A stretch of 64,000 nucleotides of DNA from Paenibacillus prosopidis (GCF_003337375.1 NZ_QPJD01000016.1:1-64000), one strand, 5' to 3'; positions 1 to 9,536 are shown, counted from the first letter of the stretch. A program made the numbers and translations. Notes: a model not told the origin generated them from the sequence alone.

Positions 1-2211
1 GTAATCGTTCTGAACCTGATCCGTGCTCGTATTCGCCGTCTTGTCAACGACTTGGGTCCAGTTGGTGTTATCTATTGATGTTTCGACCTTATACTTATAG
101 ACGGAGCCGCTAGTCGGCCACAACACCTGGGTGCCATGGGTGATCTTCTTGACATAGCCAAGGTCAACCTTCACCCAGTGGCCGGTGTTTCCGTCATTCG
201 CGCTCCAGTGGGTCATTTGGTTGCCGTCAGCCGCATTGGAAGCCGGGAAAGAACTCTGGGAGCTGTCGCTGCTTGCGGTCTTGCCCATCGCCAGATTCCA
301 TTGTTCTCCAAGTACCTTGAAATCATAGAAGCTTGCCCACACACCGCTTTCCAGACCGGTCACCGTAATTTTGACATACCGGGCGTCTGCCTTGAAGCTG
401 TCGGTTTGCGTCTGTTCCGTGCTCGTATTGGCGGTCTTGTCGACTTTCATGGTCCAGTTTGTATTATTATTGGAGGTTTCAATCTTGTACTTATACACTT
501 TGCCGCTCTGTTCCCACTTCACTTGGGTACCGTCAGTAATTCTCATGCTGGAGCCAAGGTCAACCGTCCACGAATGGCCGGTATTTCCATCATTCGCAGA
601 CCAGCGGGTCGAAGTGCTGCTGTCATTCCCGCTCGAAGCCGGATTACCCGACTGTGAACTATCGCTACTTGCGCTCTTGTTCAACGCCAGATTAATCGGC
701 GTGACAGGAGGGAAAGGCGTCACCGCAGGAGGTGTACCTCCGGAAGCGATGAAGTTCACGTTGCTGGTATGGTTACCGACAGAAATATTTCCTGCGGCGG
801 CATTCGAAATTACATTCCCGTTAATTTTCAAATTCTCAAACGTGATATCCTGGGCCAGACGGGAGGAATTCCAGCCGTAAATCTTGGAACCTTCGGCATG
901 CGTACCGGTATAGGATACATTCTTGAAATAGATATTTTTATGTCCACGACCCGGGCCGGTCGTCCAGCCATTATCGACGGTACCTATTTCAAAAATTCCA
1001 TTATCACAAACATCTTCGATCCGGATATTGTCGAAAGTCGTATTGGTGATCAGGTTGCCGTCGCCGCTGATTATTCCAATGTTCAACGCACGGCTGCAGC
1101 TTTGGGAATTATGCGTCAGAATGTCAATATTCTCAAACCTGACATTATCGATAACAACGCCTTCGCCGGGAGCCGTCGGATCACCGTGGGTGCCGATGTT
1201 GATCGGATGGGCAACGTCCGGCATCAGAATAGTGTTAGAAACTTTAATATTCTGGGTGTTTCCCCAGTAGCTTTCTCCCCCGCCTTGGCGCGTGGCGTAG
1301 ATCGCGATGGAGTCATCGCCCGTGCGGAAATAGGCGTCATTGATCGTTACATTGTTGGAACCGTATACATTTATACCGTCGGTCCATTTCTTATGGCTGA
1401 ACCATTTGACGTTGTTCAACAAAACATTGCTGGAATTTCCGATATTGGCGCCAGTACCGCCGCCATTAGCGTTGCCGTAGTTATTTACAATAATGCCGTC
1501 GACTGTAATATTATTCGAAAAGTTGATAACCAGGCCTCCATAATTGGGACGGCTCAGCATTCCACGGCCAAGGAACTTGGCATTATTAGCACTTTGAAAC
1601 ATTACATTCCCGTTGATGACCCCTCCGCCGGCAAGGTAAAGCGTCTTGCCGCTAGGTACGACGTAGCTCTGGTTATGCACACCGGGGCCTAGATAAATGA
1701 CATTTGGGTCCGTAGGGCTGGGAGGATTGACCTCGAGCGGGTTTACAAACAGGTGAAGATTATTGTTGATATTCCCATTCACCTCGAGCGAGAGCTTCGT
1801 GGGACCTGATATGGAGAATGTCATCGTATTCCCGTTGACTGCAGGCGTAATGCCCTTGCTCGTAGGATGGACGGCCGCAGATGTAACCGTTCCGGAATTA
1901 TAGGTTATCGAAAGATCAACCGGACCGTCCGTATCGAAATAAGCAATGGAAGCATTAGCGGGAACAATGCCAACGGTCGTATTATACACGTCCACGTTCT
2001 GCCAGTTTCCGCCTGGCACCCGTACCTGAACAGTATAGGTGGTGTTCATAGTGATACCCGTCGTCGGGGCCGGATAAGTTACTAATGTTGTAGCCGCTTC
2101 GGCATTTGCTAGAAAATTTGCCATCATTGGAACGAAGGCTACCAAAAACGCCAGTAGAAAAGTATGGATTCTGGACCTTTTATTATGTTTGCCAAAATAT
2201 TTATACATCAT
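1..2211 (-). CDS. Secreted GH28-like beta-helix glycosidase with F5/8 C domains (3' end outside window)
   Basis: Open reading frame of 737 codons read without a stop to the window edge, so the C-terminus is missing. It starts with a signal peptide (FLLAFLVAFVPMMANFLANAEA, roughly residues 18-40). An N-terminal beta-sandwich follows, then asparagine-rich right-handed beta-helix repeats (about 155-430) and two discoidin/CBM32-like modules that each begin NLA.(N/M)K(S/T)ASSDSSQS. The helix carries a TDG motif, a TGDD motif (Asp299-Asp300) and a HPINIGTHGD stretch, the pattern of polygalacturonase-like GH28 (or GH49-like) active sites. It likely attacks a pectic or related polymer outside the cell; the substrate cannot be read from sequence. 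It is the last visible gene of the importer operon. Two adjacent ATGs (2211, 2208) follow an AAGGAG site; either may be used. Confidence 0.8.
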   Translation of the reverse strand, partial: MMYKYFGKHNKRSRIHTFLLAFLVAFVPMMANFLANAEAATTLVTYPAPTTGITMNTTYTVQVRVPGGNWQNVDVYNTTVGIVPANASIAYFDTDGPVDLSITYNSGTVTSAAVHPTSKGITPAVNGNTMTFSISGPTKLSLEVNGNINNNLHLFVNPLEVNPPSPTDPNVIYLGPGVHNQSYVVPSGKTLYLAGGGVINGNVMFQSANNAKFLGRGMLSRPNYGGLVINFSNNITVDGIIVNNYGNANGGGTGANIGNSSNVLLNNVKWFSHKKWTDGINVYGSNNVTINDAYFRTGDDSIAIYATRQGGGESYWGNTQNIKVSNTILMPDVAHPINIGTHGDPTAPGEGVVIDNVRFENIDILTHNSQSCSRALNIGIISGDGNLITNTTFDNIRIEDVCDNGIFEIGTVDNGWTTGPGRGHKNIYFKNVSYTGTHAEGSKIYGWNSSRLAQDITFENLKINGNVISNAAAGNISVGNHTSNVNFIASGGTPPAVTPFPPVTPINLALNKSASSDSSQSGNPASSGNDSSTSTRWSANDGNTGHSWTVDLGSSMRITDGTQVKWEQSGKVYKYKIETSNNNTNWTMKVDKTANTSTEQTQTDSFKADARYVKITVTGLESGVWASFYDFKVLGEQWNLAMGKTASSDSSQSSFPASNAADGNQMTHWSANDGNTGHWVKVDLGYVKKITHGTQVLWPTSGSVYKYKVETSIDNTNWTQVVDKTANTSTDQVQNDY

Positions 2212-2244
2212 TTCAGCTCCTTTTACATAAGATCCCTAGTTACG

Positions 2245-2273
2245 TGCCGGGCTCCTGTGCAAGGAGCCCGGCA
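2245..2273 (-). other. Perfect 12-bp stem-loop between binding-protein gene and GH28-like gene
   Basis: TGCCGGGCTCCT pairs perfectly with AGGAGCCCGGCA around a 5-nt loop. No T-run follows on the minus strand. It is therefore more likely an mRNA-stabilising or attenuating hairpin that keeps the upstream binding-protein message abundant than a full terminator. That role is inference from the usual layout of sugar importer operons. Confidence 0.6.
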
Positions 2274-2298
2274 ACTATAACTTGGCGTCAATTAAAAA

Positions 2299-3909
2299 TT
2301 ACTTAATGCCTCTCTTGGCTGCCTCTTCGTTGACTTCTTTGATCGCTTCCGGAACACCCTTCGAATCATAGCTCTTGACGATTTCTTTCCACTGGGCGAT
2401 CGGATCTCCTTTGCCCAAAACCACTTTAACGATGTTATCCATGATACTAGGGTCCGCCGCAAACTTGTTTTTCGCCGGAGTCGAAATCGCATCGAATTCA
2501 AAGTTGACAGGCATCGGCGTATCTTCTTGTTTGAATCGATTCCAGGTATCAATTTGAAGCTTCAGCAGTGCGGCAGCTTCAGGGTCGGAGCTTACCACTT
2601 TTTTGCCCTTATACAGGAGGGGATCCCATGCGGCAAGCCAAACCAGTTTAGACGTGATCGGATATTTGTCGGCAAGCGTTTCATTTTCTTTTAGCAGGGA
2701 AACGTATTGTCCATTTTCCACTTTATAATCGACATTCTCGATTCCATTAATGCCCAGGACTCTGTATTCATCAGACACCATGTAATCCATTACTTGAAGC
2801 GCCCGTTTGAATTTCTCATCGCTGAGCGTACCTGGGAAAAACGTATCGGACCAGTAAGGAGCGCCAGCCATCGTATAACGTTTGCCGTCAGCAGCAGGCC
2901 AAATATTCATATAACCCATTGCTTTGGAAGGACTAACGCCCGGGTTCGCTTTTTTGAATGTGGCTAATTGATCGTCTGTTACGCCTTCCATGCCGTAAAG
3001 CGCAAAGCTTTGGCCGGACAAGAACTTGTTCGTGCCGTCGGCGTCTTTCTGAATCGCAAAGTCCTTATCAAGAACACCTTCCGTATAGAGCGTACGAAGC
3101 TGTTGGATGCCGGTATATGCTCTCTCCGACGTAAAGGACGGAATCCACTTGCCGTTCTCTTGAGTCCAGCTATTGCTGTTCACCATTTCAGGGAAGCTTC
3201 CCAGGAATTGCGTTAACAGGTAACCTTTCGCGTTAATCGTCAAGCCGGCGATTCCAGGGTGCTGCTTCATGACGGCTTTAGTCATAGCCAGGAATTCCTC
3301 AAAGCTTTGCGGCTCCTTTGTAAATCCGGCTTGCTCCGCCCAGTCCATCCGATAACGGATTGGTCTGCCCAACCTGGCTTCGCCGACATCCCCGCCGCCA
3401 AAGCGCGGAATCGAATAAAATTTCCCATCCACCTTGAGTGGCTTCACAGACTCATCGGACATAAATTTTTGCAAATTCGGATACGGGCTCAAATCGTCAG
3501 GCAGCGGCTTGAGAACGCCTTGCTTGGCCCAGGTTTGGTACAACCCCAAATCAATCGCGTTGGCGAACATATCGGGAAGCTGCTTGGACGCGGCCCATAC
3601 TTTTACCTTCTCCGACCAGTCGTTCCAGGTAATCTGAACCGGTTTGATCGTGATGTTGAATTTCTCGGTCAAATCGTTGTAAACCTTATCATTCTTTGCA
3701 TTTGGAGCGTCAAACCCCGCCTGGATGTCCCATACTGCAACGCTCAGCTCTATTGGCTTGCTCAAATCGTCCGCGCTTTGAGTCGTGTTAGCCGCTTGGC
3801 CCGGGGATGTATTTGGAGACTGATCCTCCCCTTTTCCGCAGCCAGTTAACACTGTCATTACGGCAAGAAGCAGCGCCACCCCAACCTTTACTCTTTGTTT
3901 CAACTTCAT
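2299..3909 (-). CDS. Extracellular sugar-binding lipoprotein of ABC importer (LplA-like)
   Basis: 536 residues. A lipoprotein signal with lipobox LTGC puts the mature N-terminal cysteine near residue 25, followed by a Ser/Thr/Asn/Gln linker and then a family 1 solute-binding fold (WDIQAGFDAPNAKNDKVYNDL near the mature start, aromatic-rich ligand cleft). It is anchored outside the membrane and hands oligosaccharides to the two permeases encoded just upstream (3975-5806). It starts at ATG 3909 after AAAGGAGGG. The neighbouring GH28-like enzyme and the upstream YesN/YesM pair suggest uptake of a pectic or other plant oligosaccharide. The exact ligand cannot be told. Confidence 0.9.
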   Translation of the reverse strand: MKLKQRVKVGVALLLAVMTVLTGCGKGEDQSPNTSPGQAANTTQSADDLSKPIELSVAVWDIQAGFDAPNAKNDKVYNDLTEKFNITIKPVQITWNDWSEKVKVWAASKQLPDMFANAIDLGLYQTWAKQGVLKPLPDDLSPYPNLQKFMSDESVKPLKVDGKFYSIPRFGGGDVGEARLGRPIRYRMDWAEQAGFTKEPQSFEEFLAMTKAVMKQHPGIAGLTINAKGYLLTQFLGSFPEMVNSNSWTQENGKWIPSFTSERAYTGIQQLRTLYTEGVLDKDFAIQKDADGTNKFLSGQSFALYGMEGVTDDQLATFKKANPGVSPSKAMGYMNIWPAADGKRYTMAGAPYWSDTFFPGTLSDEKFKRALQVMDYMVSDEYRVLGINGIENVDYKVENGQYVSLLKENETLADKYPITSKLVWLAAWDPLLYKGKKVVSSDPEAAALLKLQIDTWNRFKQEDTPMPVNFEFDAISTPAKNKFAADPSIMDNIVKVVLGKGDPIAQWKEIVKSYDSKGVPEAIKEVNEEAAKRGIK

Positions 3910-3974
3910 CCTGAAAACCCTCCTTTATGTTTTTGAAGCCTGAATATATATAACAACGGCCGAAGCCATTATTA

Positions 3975-4847
3975 TCATTCCTTCACGGAACCGATCATGA
4001 TTCCCGCATTAAAATATTTCTGCAAGAAGGGATAAATCATCAGGATCGGAACGGCGGAGACGATGATCATCGCCGACTTTACCGATTCGCTATACACGTT
4101 TTGAGTTTTTGCGGCCAACTGTGCGCCCATCGAATTATTCATGACCTGACTCAGGTTAGTGATAGCATCCCTAAGCACAAGCTGCATCGGGTGCAGGTTG
4201 ATATCGTTAATAAACAGCATCGGCAGCCACCATTCATTCCATCGGTCAACCGCATAAAATAACGCCATGGTCGCCATAATAGGCAGAGAAACAGGTACAA
4301 TAATACGAATGAGTATAGTCAAATCGTTAGCCCCGTCGATTTTTGCTGATTCCTCAAGAGAAGGATTGACGGACCCGAAGAAGTTTCTCATCAGGATCAA
4401 GTTAAATGCGTTTACAGCCACAGGCAAAATCATAACAAGCAAATTATTCTGCAGGTGAAGTCCCTGAACCGTCAAATAAAAGGGAATAAGGCCGCCTGAA
4501 AAAAACATCGTAAAGATGATGCCAAGAAAGATGATATTGCGCCCGGGCATCGAGCTCTTGGATAACGCATAAGCTCCTGCCGTCGTGACCGCCAGACTGA
4601 CCAATGTGCCCGATACGGTCACGATAACCGATATCAACAAGCCATTGACGACCTTCCCTTGATGAAAGATATACTGATACGAAGAAAAATCAATCGATCG
4701 GGGCCAAATCATAACCCCTCCCGCCCTCATGTCCGATATGGTGGACAAGGATTGAACAAGCGTTTGATAAAACGGGAATGCAGTCGCAATCGCGCCGAGC
4801 CCCAAGATGAGGGTGATAAGTGCATTAGATACCGAAAACCGCTTCAA
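3975..4847 (-). CDS. ABC sugar importer permease, YtcP/CUT1 type
   Basis: 290 residues with six predicted membrane helices and the permease EAA loop (EESAKIDGANDLTILIRIIVP, near residues 175-195), the contact site for the ATPase. The C-terminal F.QKYFNAGIMIGSVKE is typical of the YtcP branch. The start is TTG at 4847, overlapping the TGA stop of the upstream permease (TTGA), after AAGGAGGAGGG, so the two are translationally coupled. It pairs with the LplB-type permease and the binding lipoprotein downstream. No ATPase gene is present; such importers usually borrow an MsmX-like ATPase (family knowledge). Confidence 0.92.
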   Translation of the reverse strand: MKRFSVSNALITLILGLGAIATAFPFYQTLVQSLSTISDMRAGGVMIWPRSIDFSSYQYIFHQGKVVNGLLISVIVTVSGTLVSLAVTTAGAYALSKSSMPGRNIIFLGIIFTMFFSGGLIPFYLTVQGLHLQNNLLVMILPVAVNAFNLILMRNFFGSVNPSLEESAKIDGANDLTILIRIIVPVSLPIMATMALFYAVDRWNEWWLPMLFINDINLHPMQLVLRDAITNLSQVMNNSMGAQLAAKTQNVYSESVKSAMIIVSAVPILMIYPFLQKYFNAGIMIGSVKE

Positions 4848-5806
4848 TAGAGGCCCTCCTCCTTAAAAACACGTTTCACAACAAAGTTTGCTCCAAACAG
4901 AAGTAGGCAATTAATAGCCGATTTCAGCAAACCGACCGTTGTCGAGTAACCGAACCCTGTAGAATCCACAAATGCGCTGCGGTATACGAACGTATCGAGG
5001 ATATCGGCACGTTCATAAACGGCTGGGTTATATAAATTGAAGATTTGGTCGAATCCGCCGTTCATAATGCCGCCGACTGCCAATATAAGCATAATCGCGG
5101 CCGTATTGCGAAGCACCGGCCATGTAATGGCTTTCATTTGCTGGTAACGGTTAGCCCCGTCAATGGCTGCCGCCTCGTAAAGCTCTGGGTTGATGCCTGC
5201 GATGGCCGCCAAATAAATAATGGATGACCAGCCTGCTTCTTTCCAAATATTCGACGTGAAAAGCAGGGCCAGGAAGCTCCCGTCATGCAGCAGGATCGCA
5301 TTTTTTTCGAATCCGAATAGCACCAAGATTTGATTGAGCACACCCTGATCGTTCAGAATATTCGTGATGATTCCGCTTAACACGACCCAGCTGATGAAAT
5401 GCGGAAACGTAAATACGGTTTGAAAGATCCGCTTTAGTCTTCCGAATCTCATTTCATTCAATAGGATCGCCAGCAGGATCGGAATCGGGAATTCGATAAT
5501 CAAACGCCCGAAGCTGATGAGCAAGGTGTTATTAAACGCATGCTTAAAGTTCGGATCGCTCAGCACATCACGAAAGTTTTGAAAGTTGTTCCAGGGACTA
5601 TCCATAATCCCCAGCATGTAATTGAAATCCTTAAAAGCAAGGACCACGCCGTACATAGGCACGTATGCGAAGATCAGAAAAAACAACACGGTTGGCAATA
5701 TCATCAAATAGAAATACTTATGCTTGACGACTTCCAGCCACTTGCGACGGTTGGCTCCCAACCCCGACTGCCTCCCGTACTTGATATGACTTACAGAATT
5801 TTGCAT
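4844..5806 (-). CDS. ABC sugar importer permease, LplB type
   Basis: 320 residues from ATG 5806, an LplB-like inner-membrane permease with the EAA motif (ELYEAAAIDGANRYQQMKAITWP). The frame also opens from a TTG at 5854, but that codon lies inside the cre/promoter core, upstream of the likely transcript start. ATG 5806 has a GGAGG 11 nt upstream and is preferred. It is the first gene of the transport part of the operon, with its own promoter at 5843-5872. It forms a heterodimeric channel with the product of 3975-4847. Confidence 0.9.
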   Translation of the reverse strand: MQNSVSHIKYGRQSGLGANRRKWLEVVKHKYFYLMILPTVLFFLIFAYVPMYGVVLAFKDFNYMLGIMDSPWNNFQNFRDVLSDPNFKHAFNNTLLISFGRLIIEFPIPILLAILLNEMRFGRLKRIFQTVFTFPHFISWVVLSGIITNILNDQGVLNQILVLFGFEKNAILLHDGSFLALLFTSNIWKEAGWSSIIYLAAIAGINPELYEAAAIDGANRYQQMKAITWPVLRNTAAIMLILAVGGIMNGGFDQIFNLYNPAVYERADILDTFVYRSAFVDSTGFGYSTTVGLLKSAINCLLLFGANFVVKRVFKEEGLY

Positions 5807-5842
5807 TCTCTCTCTCGCCTCCAAATCTTCTCTATGAGGAAA

Positions 5843-5872
5843 ATTATAAAGCAAGCGCTTTCTTAAAGGTAT
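5843..5872 (-). promoter_or_regulatory. Promoter core with overlapping cre (CcpA) site
   Basis: On the minus strand a TATAAT box lies at 5848-5843. The 17 nt before it hold AAGAAAGCGCTTGCTTT (5864-5848), which matches the cre consensus WTGNAARCGNWWNCAWW at all but two positions. The -35 (TACCTT) is weak, which fits activator dependence. CcpA bound here would cover the promoter core, so preferred sugars should shut off the permease/binding-protein/GH28-like operon. Confidence 0.65.
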
Positions 5873-5980
5873 GTCGCTAGATTAGAGCATTTTTTTGGTA
5901 TTCTAAAGCAACTACATGTCGAATATGGTATGAAATTGTCGAGAAAACTAACTCAAGGACAAGTTTTCGATAAGGAGTAC

Positions 5981-6011
5981 AAAAAAAAGGGCCCCTTTTC
6001 AAAAAGGAGCC
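5981..6011 (-). terminator. Intrinsic terminator of the kinase-regulator unit, containing the regulator's stop codon
   Basis: Minus-strand hairpin with stem GGCTCCTTT.../...AAAGGGGCC (9-10 bp) followed by T8. The TGA stop of the response regulator (6001-5999) sits in the loop, so the terminator arms overlap the end of the coding sequence. It separates the regulator genes from the transport genes, which have their own promoter 120 bp further on. Confidence 0.8.
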
Positions 6012-7444
6012 GGAATGGAGTTATTCTCATTTTGGTCGAAGCGATACCCTCTTGGCGGAACGCCCATTATTTTTTTGAACATTTTACTGAAATAAAAATA
6101 ATCCTTATACCCTACATGATCCGCGATCTCATTGATCGGGATGGAGGTCGTCCGGAGCAGCTCCGAAGCTCGGTTTATTCTTAGACCTGTTAAGTATTCG
6201 GTAAAGGTTTTATCCAGTTCTTTACGGAACAATTGCGAGATGTAATTCGGATTTAAGTTAAATTGTTTGCTTAAGCCCAGTATTGTAATGTCCTCGCCGA
6301 AGTGCACGTTGATGTATTCCAGCATGATAGAGAATGTACTGCTGCGTCCAGGTTGTACGGGAACCTGCTGATGATCGATCGGGCCCTTCTCCTCCTGGAA
6401 CAATCGCTTTAAATCATCGATCATATCCCGAACATCTTCAAACTGCTCTGCCAATTGTTCAAAAGAATAAAGATATAACTCGTCTGATTCCCTGCCTTTT
6501 CGGCTTAACTGCAAAATGCACTCGTTATACAACAACAGGGCATGCCGGATATTCAGATGGCCGCTCCGAAACATGGCCTGCAAAGAATCAAGCTGCGCAA
6601 TAAACGCCTGGTCATCTCCTTCTGCCAGCATTGCAGATGCCGACTTCATGTCATTCGATTGCCATGACCCTTCCCATGCGAGATCTTCGGCCAACGTGAA
6701 GTATTGATAAGCCTGCAGTTCTGCATCCTGAATGGCTTGCGCAAATCCCGCCGTTTCGATACCCCGTTTGCTGAAACCGATTCCTTTCAAGAATTGACGG
6801 TCTTCAGAAGCAAAGCTGGCCATTAACTCATCCGCATCTCTGTCAGCCATCACGTATATAAACTTGCGATAACCGATGCGTACTGTAAGGCATGCTACTT
6901 TTTCATGGATCGGCAGCTTTTCCCTTCTTACGGAAAGCATGATCCGCAAGCCGTCTTTTTCGGAGCTGGCAATGCCGGCCAAAGCCAACTCATCCCGTAA
7001 TCTGCTGTGTGCTTCCGGCGTACCGGCCTCGATCAAATCAAGTATTTCCCCCTCAGGCAGCAGACGGGAGGCATCCAATTCCCGCTTGAACTTCCTAAGA
7101 TACCCCGTGATTTCCATCTCGTCGAAGGGTTTAAGGCAATACCCGGATACGCCGTTCTGGATCGCTTTTTGCGCGAGAGCGAATTCCGCCAAACCGCTGA
7201 CGATAAGAAATTTGGCGGATACGCCTGCGTCGTCCAATCGTTTCTTAAGCTCCAGTCCGTTCATTCCGGGCATCCGGATATCGGAAAAAATGACGTCCGG
7301 ATGAATTTGTTTAATCGCTTCCACAGCCTCTTCACCGCTTAGCGCATAGCCCGCAACTTCATAGCCGCTGCCCTTCCAATCCACCGTCGCTTTCAGGCTT
7401 TTAATAACCAGTTCCTCGTCGTCCACAATAAAGACCTTATACAT
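5999..7444 (-). CDS. YesN-type response regulator (REC + AraC DNA-binding)
   Basis: 481 residues. An N-terminal receiver domain has the acidic pair DDE (residues 8-10) and phosphoacceptor Asp in SDIRMPGMNG (about residue 55). A variable middle region follows, then a C-terminal AraC helix-turn-helix pair (about 380-470, FNLNPNYISQLFRKELDKTFTEYL). Its ATG shares one base with the TAA of the kinase (TAATG), so the two are co-translated. It likely activates the importer operon starting at 5806 in response to an external sugar sensed by the kinase. The gene ends in its own terminator. Confidence 0.92.
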   Translation of the reverse strand: MYKVFIVDDEELVIKSLKATVDWKGSGYEVAGYALSGEEAVEAIKQIHPDVIFSDIRMPGMNGLELKKRLDDAGVSAKFLIVSGLAEFALAQKAIQNGVSGYCLKPFDEMEITGYLRKFKRELDASRLLPEGEILDLIEAGTPEAHSRLRDELALAGIASSEKDGLRIMLSVRREKLPIHEKVACLTVRIGYRKFIYVMADRDADELMASFASEDRQFLKGIGFSKRGIETAGFAQAIQDAELQAYQYFTLAEDLAWEGSWQSNDMKSASAMLAEGDDQAFIAQLDSLQAMFRSGHLNIRHALLLYNECILQLSRKGRESDELYLYSFEQLAEQFEDVRDMIDDLKRLFQEEKGPIDHQQVPVQPGRSSTFSIMLEYINVHFGEDITILGLSKQFNLNPNYISQLFRKELDKTFTEYLTGLRINRASELLRTTSIPINEIADHVGYKDYFYFSKMFKKIMGVPPRGYRFDQNENNSIPAPF

Positions 7445-9207
7445 TATGCTTCCCCCCTGGCCGGAATTTTAAGCGAGACCGTCGTTCCGCCTTCGAGCTC
7501 GCTCGTCATCCCGATACCGTATGTTTCCCCAAATTTGATGCGGATTCGGTCATGCACATTTGCAAGTCCGATACCGGATTCGGAATACCCGTCAAGGCTA
7601 TCGGCTGCCGATTGGCGGCGTTCAATCGAAGCGTTAATCTCCGCTAACTTGACCGGACTTATTCCCATACCGTTATCTTCGACGAATAGCAGCAGGTTCT
7701 CCCCGTCCCTATAGCCTTTGATCCTAAGCAAACCGGTTCGTTCGAGCGGCTCGATGCCATACTTAATTGCATTTTCCACGATTGGCTGCAGGATCATCCT
7801 GGGGACGAGACATCCGAAGCATTTCGTGCTTATGTCGTATTCCACTTGCAGCCGTTTGCCGAACCGGATTTGATGAATGTAGATATAATTTTTAATGATG
7901 GTCAATTCCCTTTCCAAGGATACCATATCGGGCCCCTTGATACTGTAACGGAAAAACAATGAAAGCGCTGTAGTCAGTTCGAATATTTGCGAAGATCCCT
8001 CATCCGCGGCAAGCCCTTTGATCGACTCCAGGGTATTGTATAAGAAATGAGGATTGATTTGGCTTTGCAGAAAGCTGAGCTCCGCTCTCCGCTTAATCAA
8101 TTCCGTCTCGTAGAGAACACGCTTGCTGTCCAGCAAACGGTCCGTCAAATCCTCAATCTCCTCCAACATTTCATTGAAACGCGAAGCCATAATAATCATT
8201 TCCGCATAACCATCCACTTCGACTCGTTTGCTTAGATTTTTTTTCTCCCCGAGAGTTACTTCCCCCATCAGTCTCATTAACTTCTTCAAAGGCTGCAGAA
8301 TGTTGTTGCTCACGTACAGAAGCGGTATAATCATCAGAAATAATGCGACCGCGACCATGATAAGCTGCTTGAGACGGATCTTATTAAGACCTTGAAGGAG
8401 CACGCTTTTCGGCATTTTAATGACAATTTCGCCATCCAAATCCCGAATAGCTTCTCTGTGCATCATATATTCATGTTTTTCGTCCAACAATGTATCTTCT
8501 GGAATGGGCTCCCCCAGGCTGCTTGAATCATCATTTGTAAAAAAGAGCCTTCCGTTACGATCGGTCATGTAAACTAAAGCTCCCTCGGGTAAATGGACAA
8601 GGTTGCCGTCGCCGAATAACAATCGATTATTGATGACCAGCAGTAAAGTGCCAAGTTCATTTTTGCCTGCCTCAAAATCAGTTGTAGAGTAGATACGAGC
8701 TCCCGCAACCAATACCGGCGTTGATTTATAACGCAAATCGATCATTTTAAATCCCAAAAAATAATACAAGTTATTTCGCGGAATCTCCCTGGAAATAACC
8801 GTTAGTTGATCCGCATCGGCCCGGAGATTATAGACGGCGCCGTGTTTGTCGACCAGTGCGATATCCAGAATCCCCTCTTTCATCCCCGCCATATCTGACA
8901 AATAAGCTCTCAACTGGGTAAACAATTCATACTTTTGGGTTGGATCTGCAGCACTTAAAAATTCTTGTACGGTTTTGTTGTAGGCAACCGTTTCAATACT
9001 TCTTTTGTAATCATTATTGTTCGAAGAAATGGACTGATTCATCTGCGAAATAATTCCTTTTACATATTCTGCGTTATTTCTCTTTACAACATTAATGGCA
9101 CTCATATAATTTGCCGCCATGATCAACATCATAACCGAAACAACTAATAAACCTAGTAAAGATAACTGAACCATAATGGGAAGCTTCTTAAAATAAGACA
9201 GTTGCAT
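7444..9207 (-). CDS. YesM-type sensor histidine kinase
   Basis: 587 residues. Two membrane helices (about 12-35 and 283-303) bracket an extracellular sensor loop of about 245 residues, followed by a HAMP-like linker. The His_kinase domain carries the phosphoacceptor in SQINPHFLYNTLES (about residue 385), and a GHKL ATPase domain follows (NAIKYGIEPL, DNGMGI, SGIGLANV). It probably senses a plant sugar or a loaded binding protein and phosphorylates the regulator encoded directly downstream. It starts at ATG 9207 behind GAAGGGAAAG. Confidence 0.93.
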   Translation of the reverse strand: MQLSYFKKLPIMVQLSLLGLLVVSVMMLIMAANYMSAINVVKRNNAEYVKGIISQMNQSISSNNNDYKRSIETVAYNKTVQEFLSAADPTQKYELFTQLRAYLSDMAGMKEGILDIALVDKHGAVYNLRADADQLTVISREIPRNNLYYFLGFKMIDLRYKSTPVLVAGARIYSTTDFEAGKNELGTLLLVINNRLLFGDGNLVHLPEGALVYMTDRNGRLFFTNDDSSSLGEPIPEDTLLDEKHEYMMHREAIRDLDGEIVIKMPKSVLLQGLNKIRLKQLIMVAVALFLMIIPLLYVSNNILQPLKKLMRLMGEVTLGEKKNLSKRVEVDGYAEMIIMASRFNEMLEEIEDLTDRLLDSKRVLYETELIKRRAELSFLQSQINPHFLYNTLESIKGLAADEGSSQIFELTTALSLFFRYSIKGPDMVSLERELTIIKNYIYIHQIRFGKRLQVEYDISTKCFGCLVPRMILQPIVENAIKYGIEPLERTGLLRIKGYRDGENLLLFVEDNGMGISPVKLAEINASIERRQSAADSLDGYSESGIGLANVHDRIRIKFGETYGIGMTSELEGGTTVSLKIPARGEA

Positions 9208-9335
9208 ATGACTTTCCCTTCGTTGAAAAATAATCTTGTATTAATTATTGTCTCAAATTCATTGCTTATTTAAAAGAGGCAAATAGTTGCTGCATTCCTA
9301 GCCGCCTAAACCAATCTATGTTCGAAAATGAGAAA

Positions 9336-9358
9336 GACCGCCACTTTAAAGGGCGGTC
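9336..9358 (-). terminator. Probable terminator downstream of the second regulator region
   Basis: GACCGCC and GGCGGTC pair around a 9-nt loop. The minus-strand sequence after the stem is only moderately T-rich (TTTCTC then TTTT). It would end transcription arriving from the broken second two-component system before kinase gene 9207. Confidence 0.5.
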
Positions 9359-9361
9359 GAT

Positions 9362-9505
9362 TTAAAGATAACCGTAGAGACCTCTTAACTTTTCTAGCCT
9401 AACGATGAGGAATGCGCCAAAGCCTTCCTCCCGCTCGGTTGCGGTCTTAACCGTTTTATTTTCTGCATTATCGGTCGCCGTATCCGTGATCGTGTAAATG
9501 CGGTC
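9362..9505 (-). pseudogene. Remnant of an Ig-like C-terminal domain of a secreted protein
   Basis: The minus-strand frame reads RIYTITDTATDNAENKTVKT and ends in TAA. This resembles the last strands of bacterial Ig-like/HYR modules, for instance YTITYRAVDQAGNVTEASAT at the end of the 1444-residue fusion at 49830. No start codon or upstream domain is left. It looks like the tail of a lost extracellular enzyme. Confidence 0.4.
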
Positions 9506-9536
9506 TTTTTCTGCACGCTGAGAACTGCGGTCACAC

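Noticed and set aside
769-1692. Long plus-strand open frame of about 307 codons
   Set aside because: It is antisense to the repetitive beta-helix enzyme, has no ribosome site, and its protein has no domain character. The minus-strand frame carries clear signal peptide and motifs.
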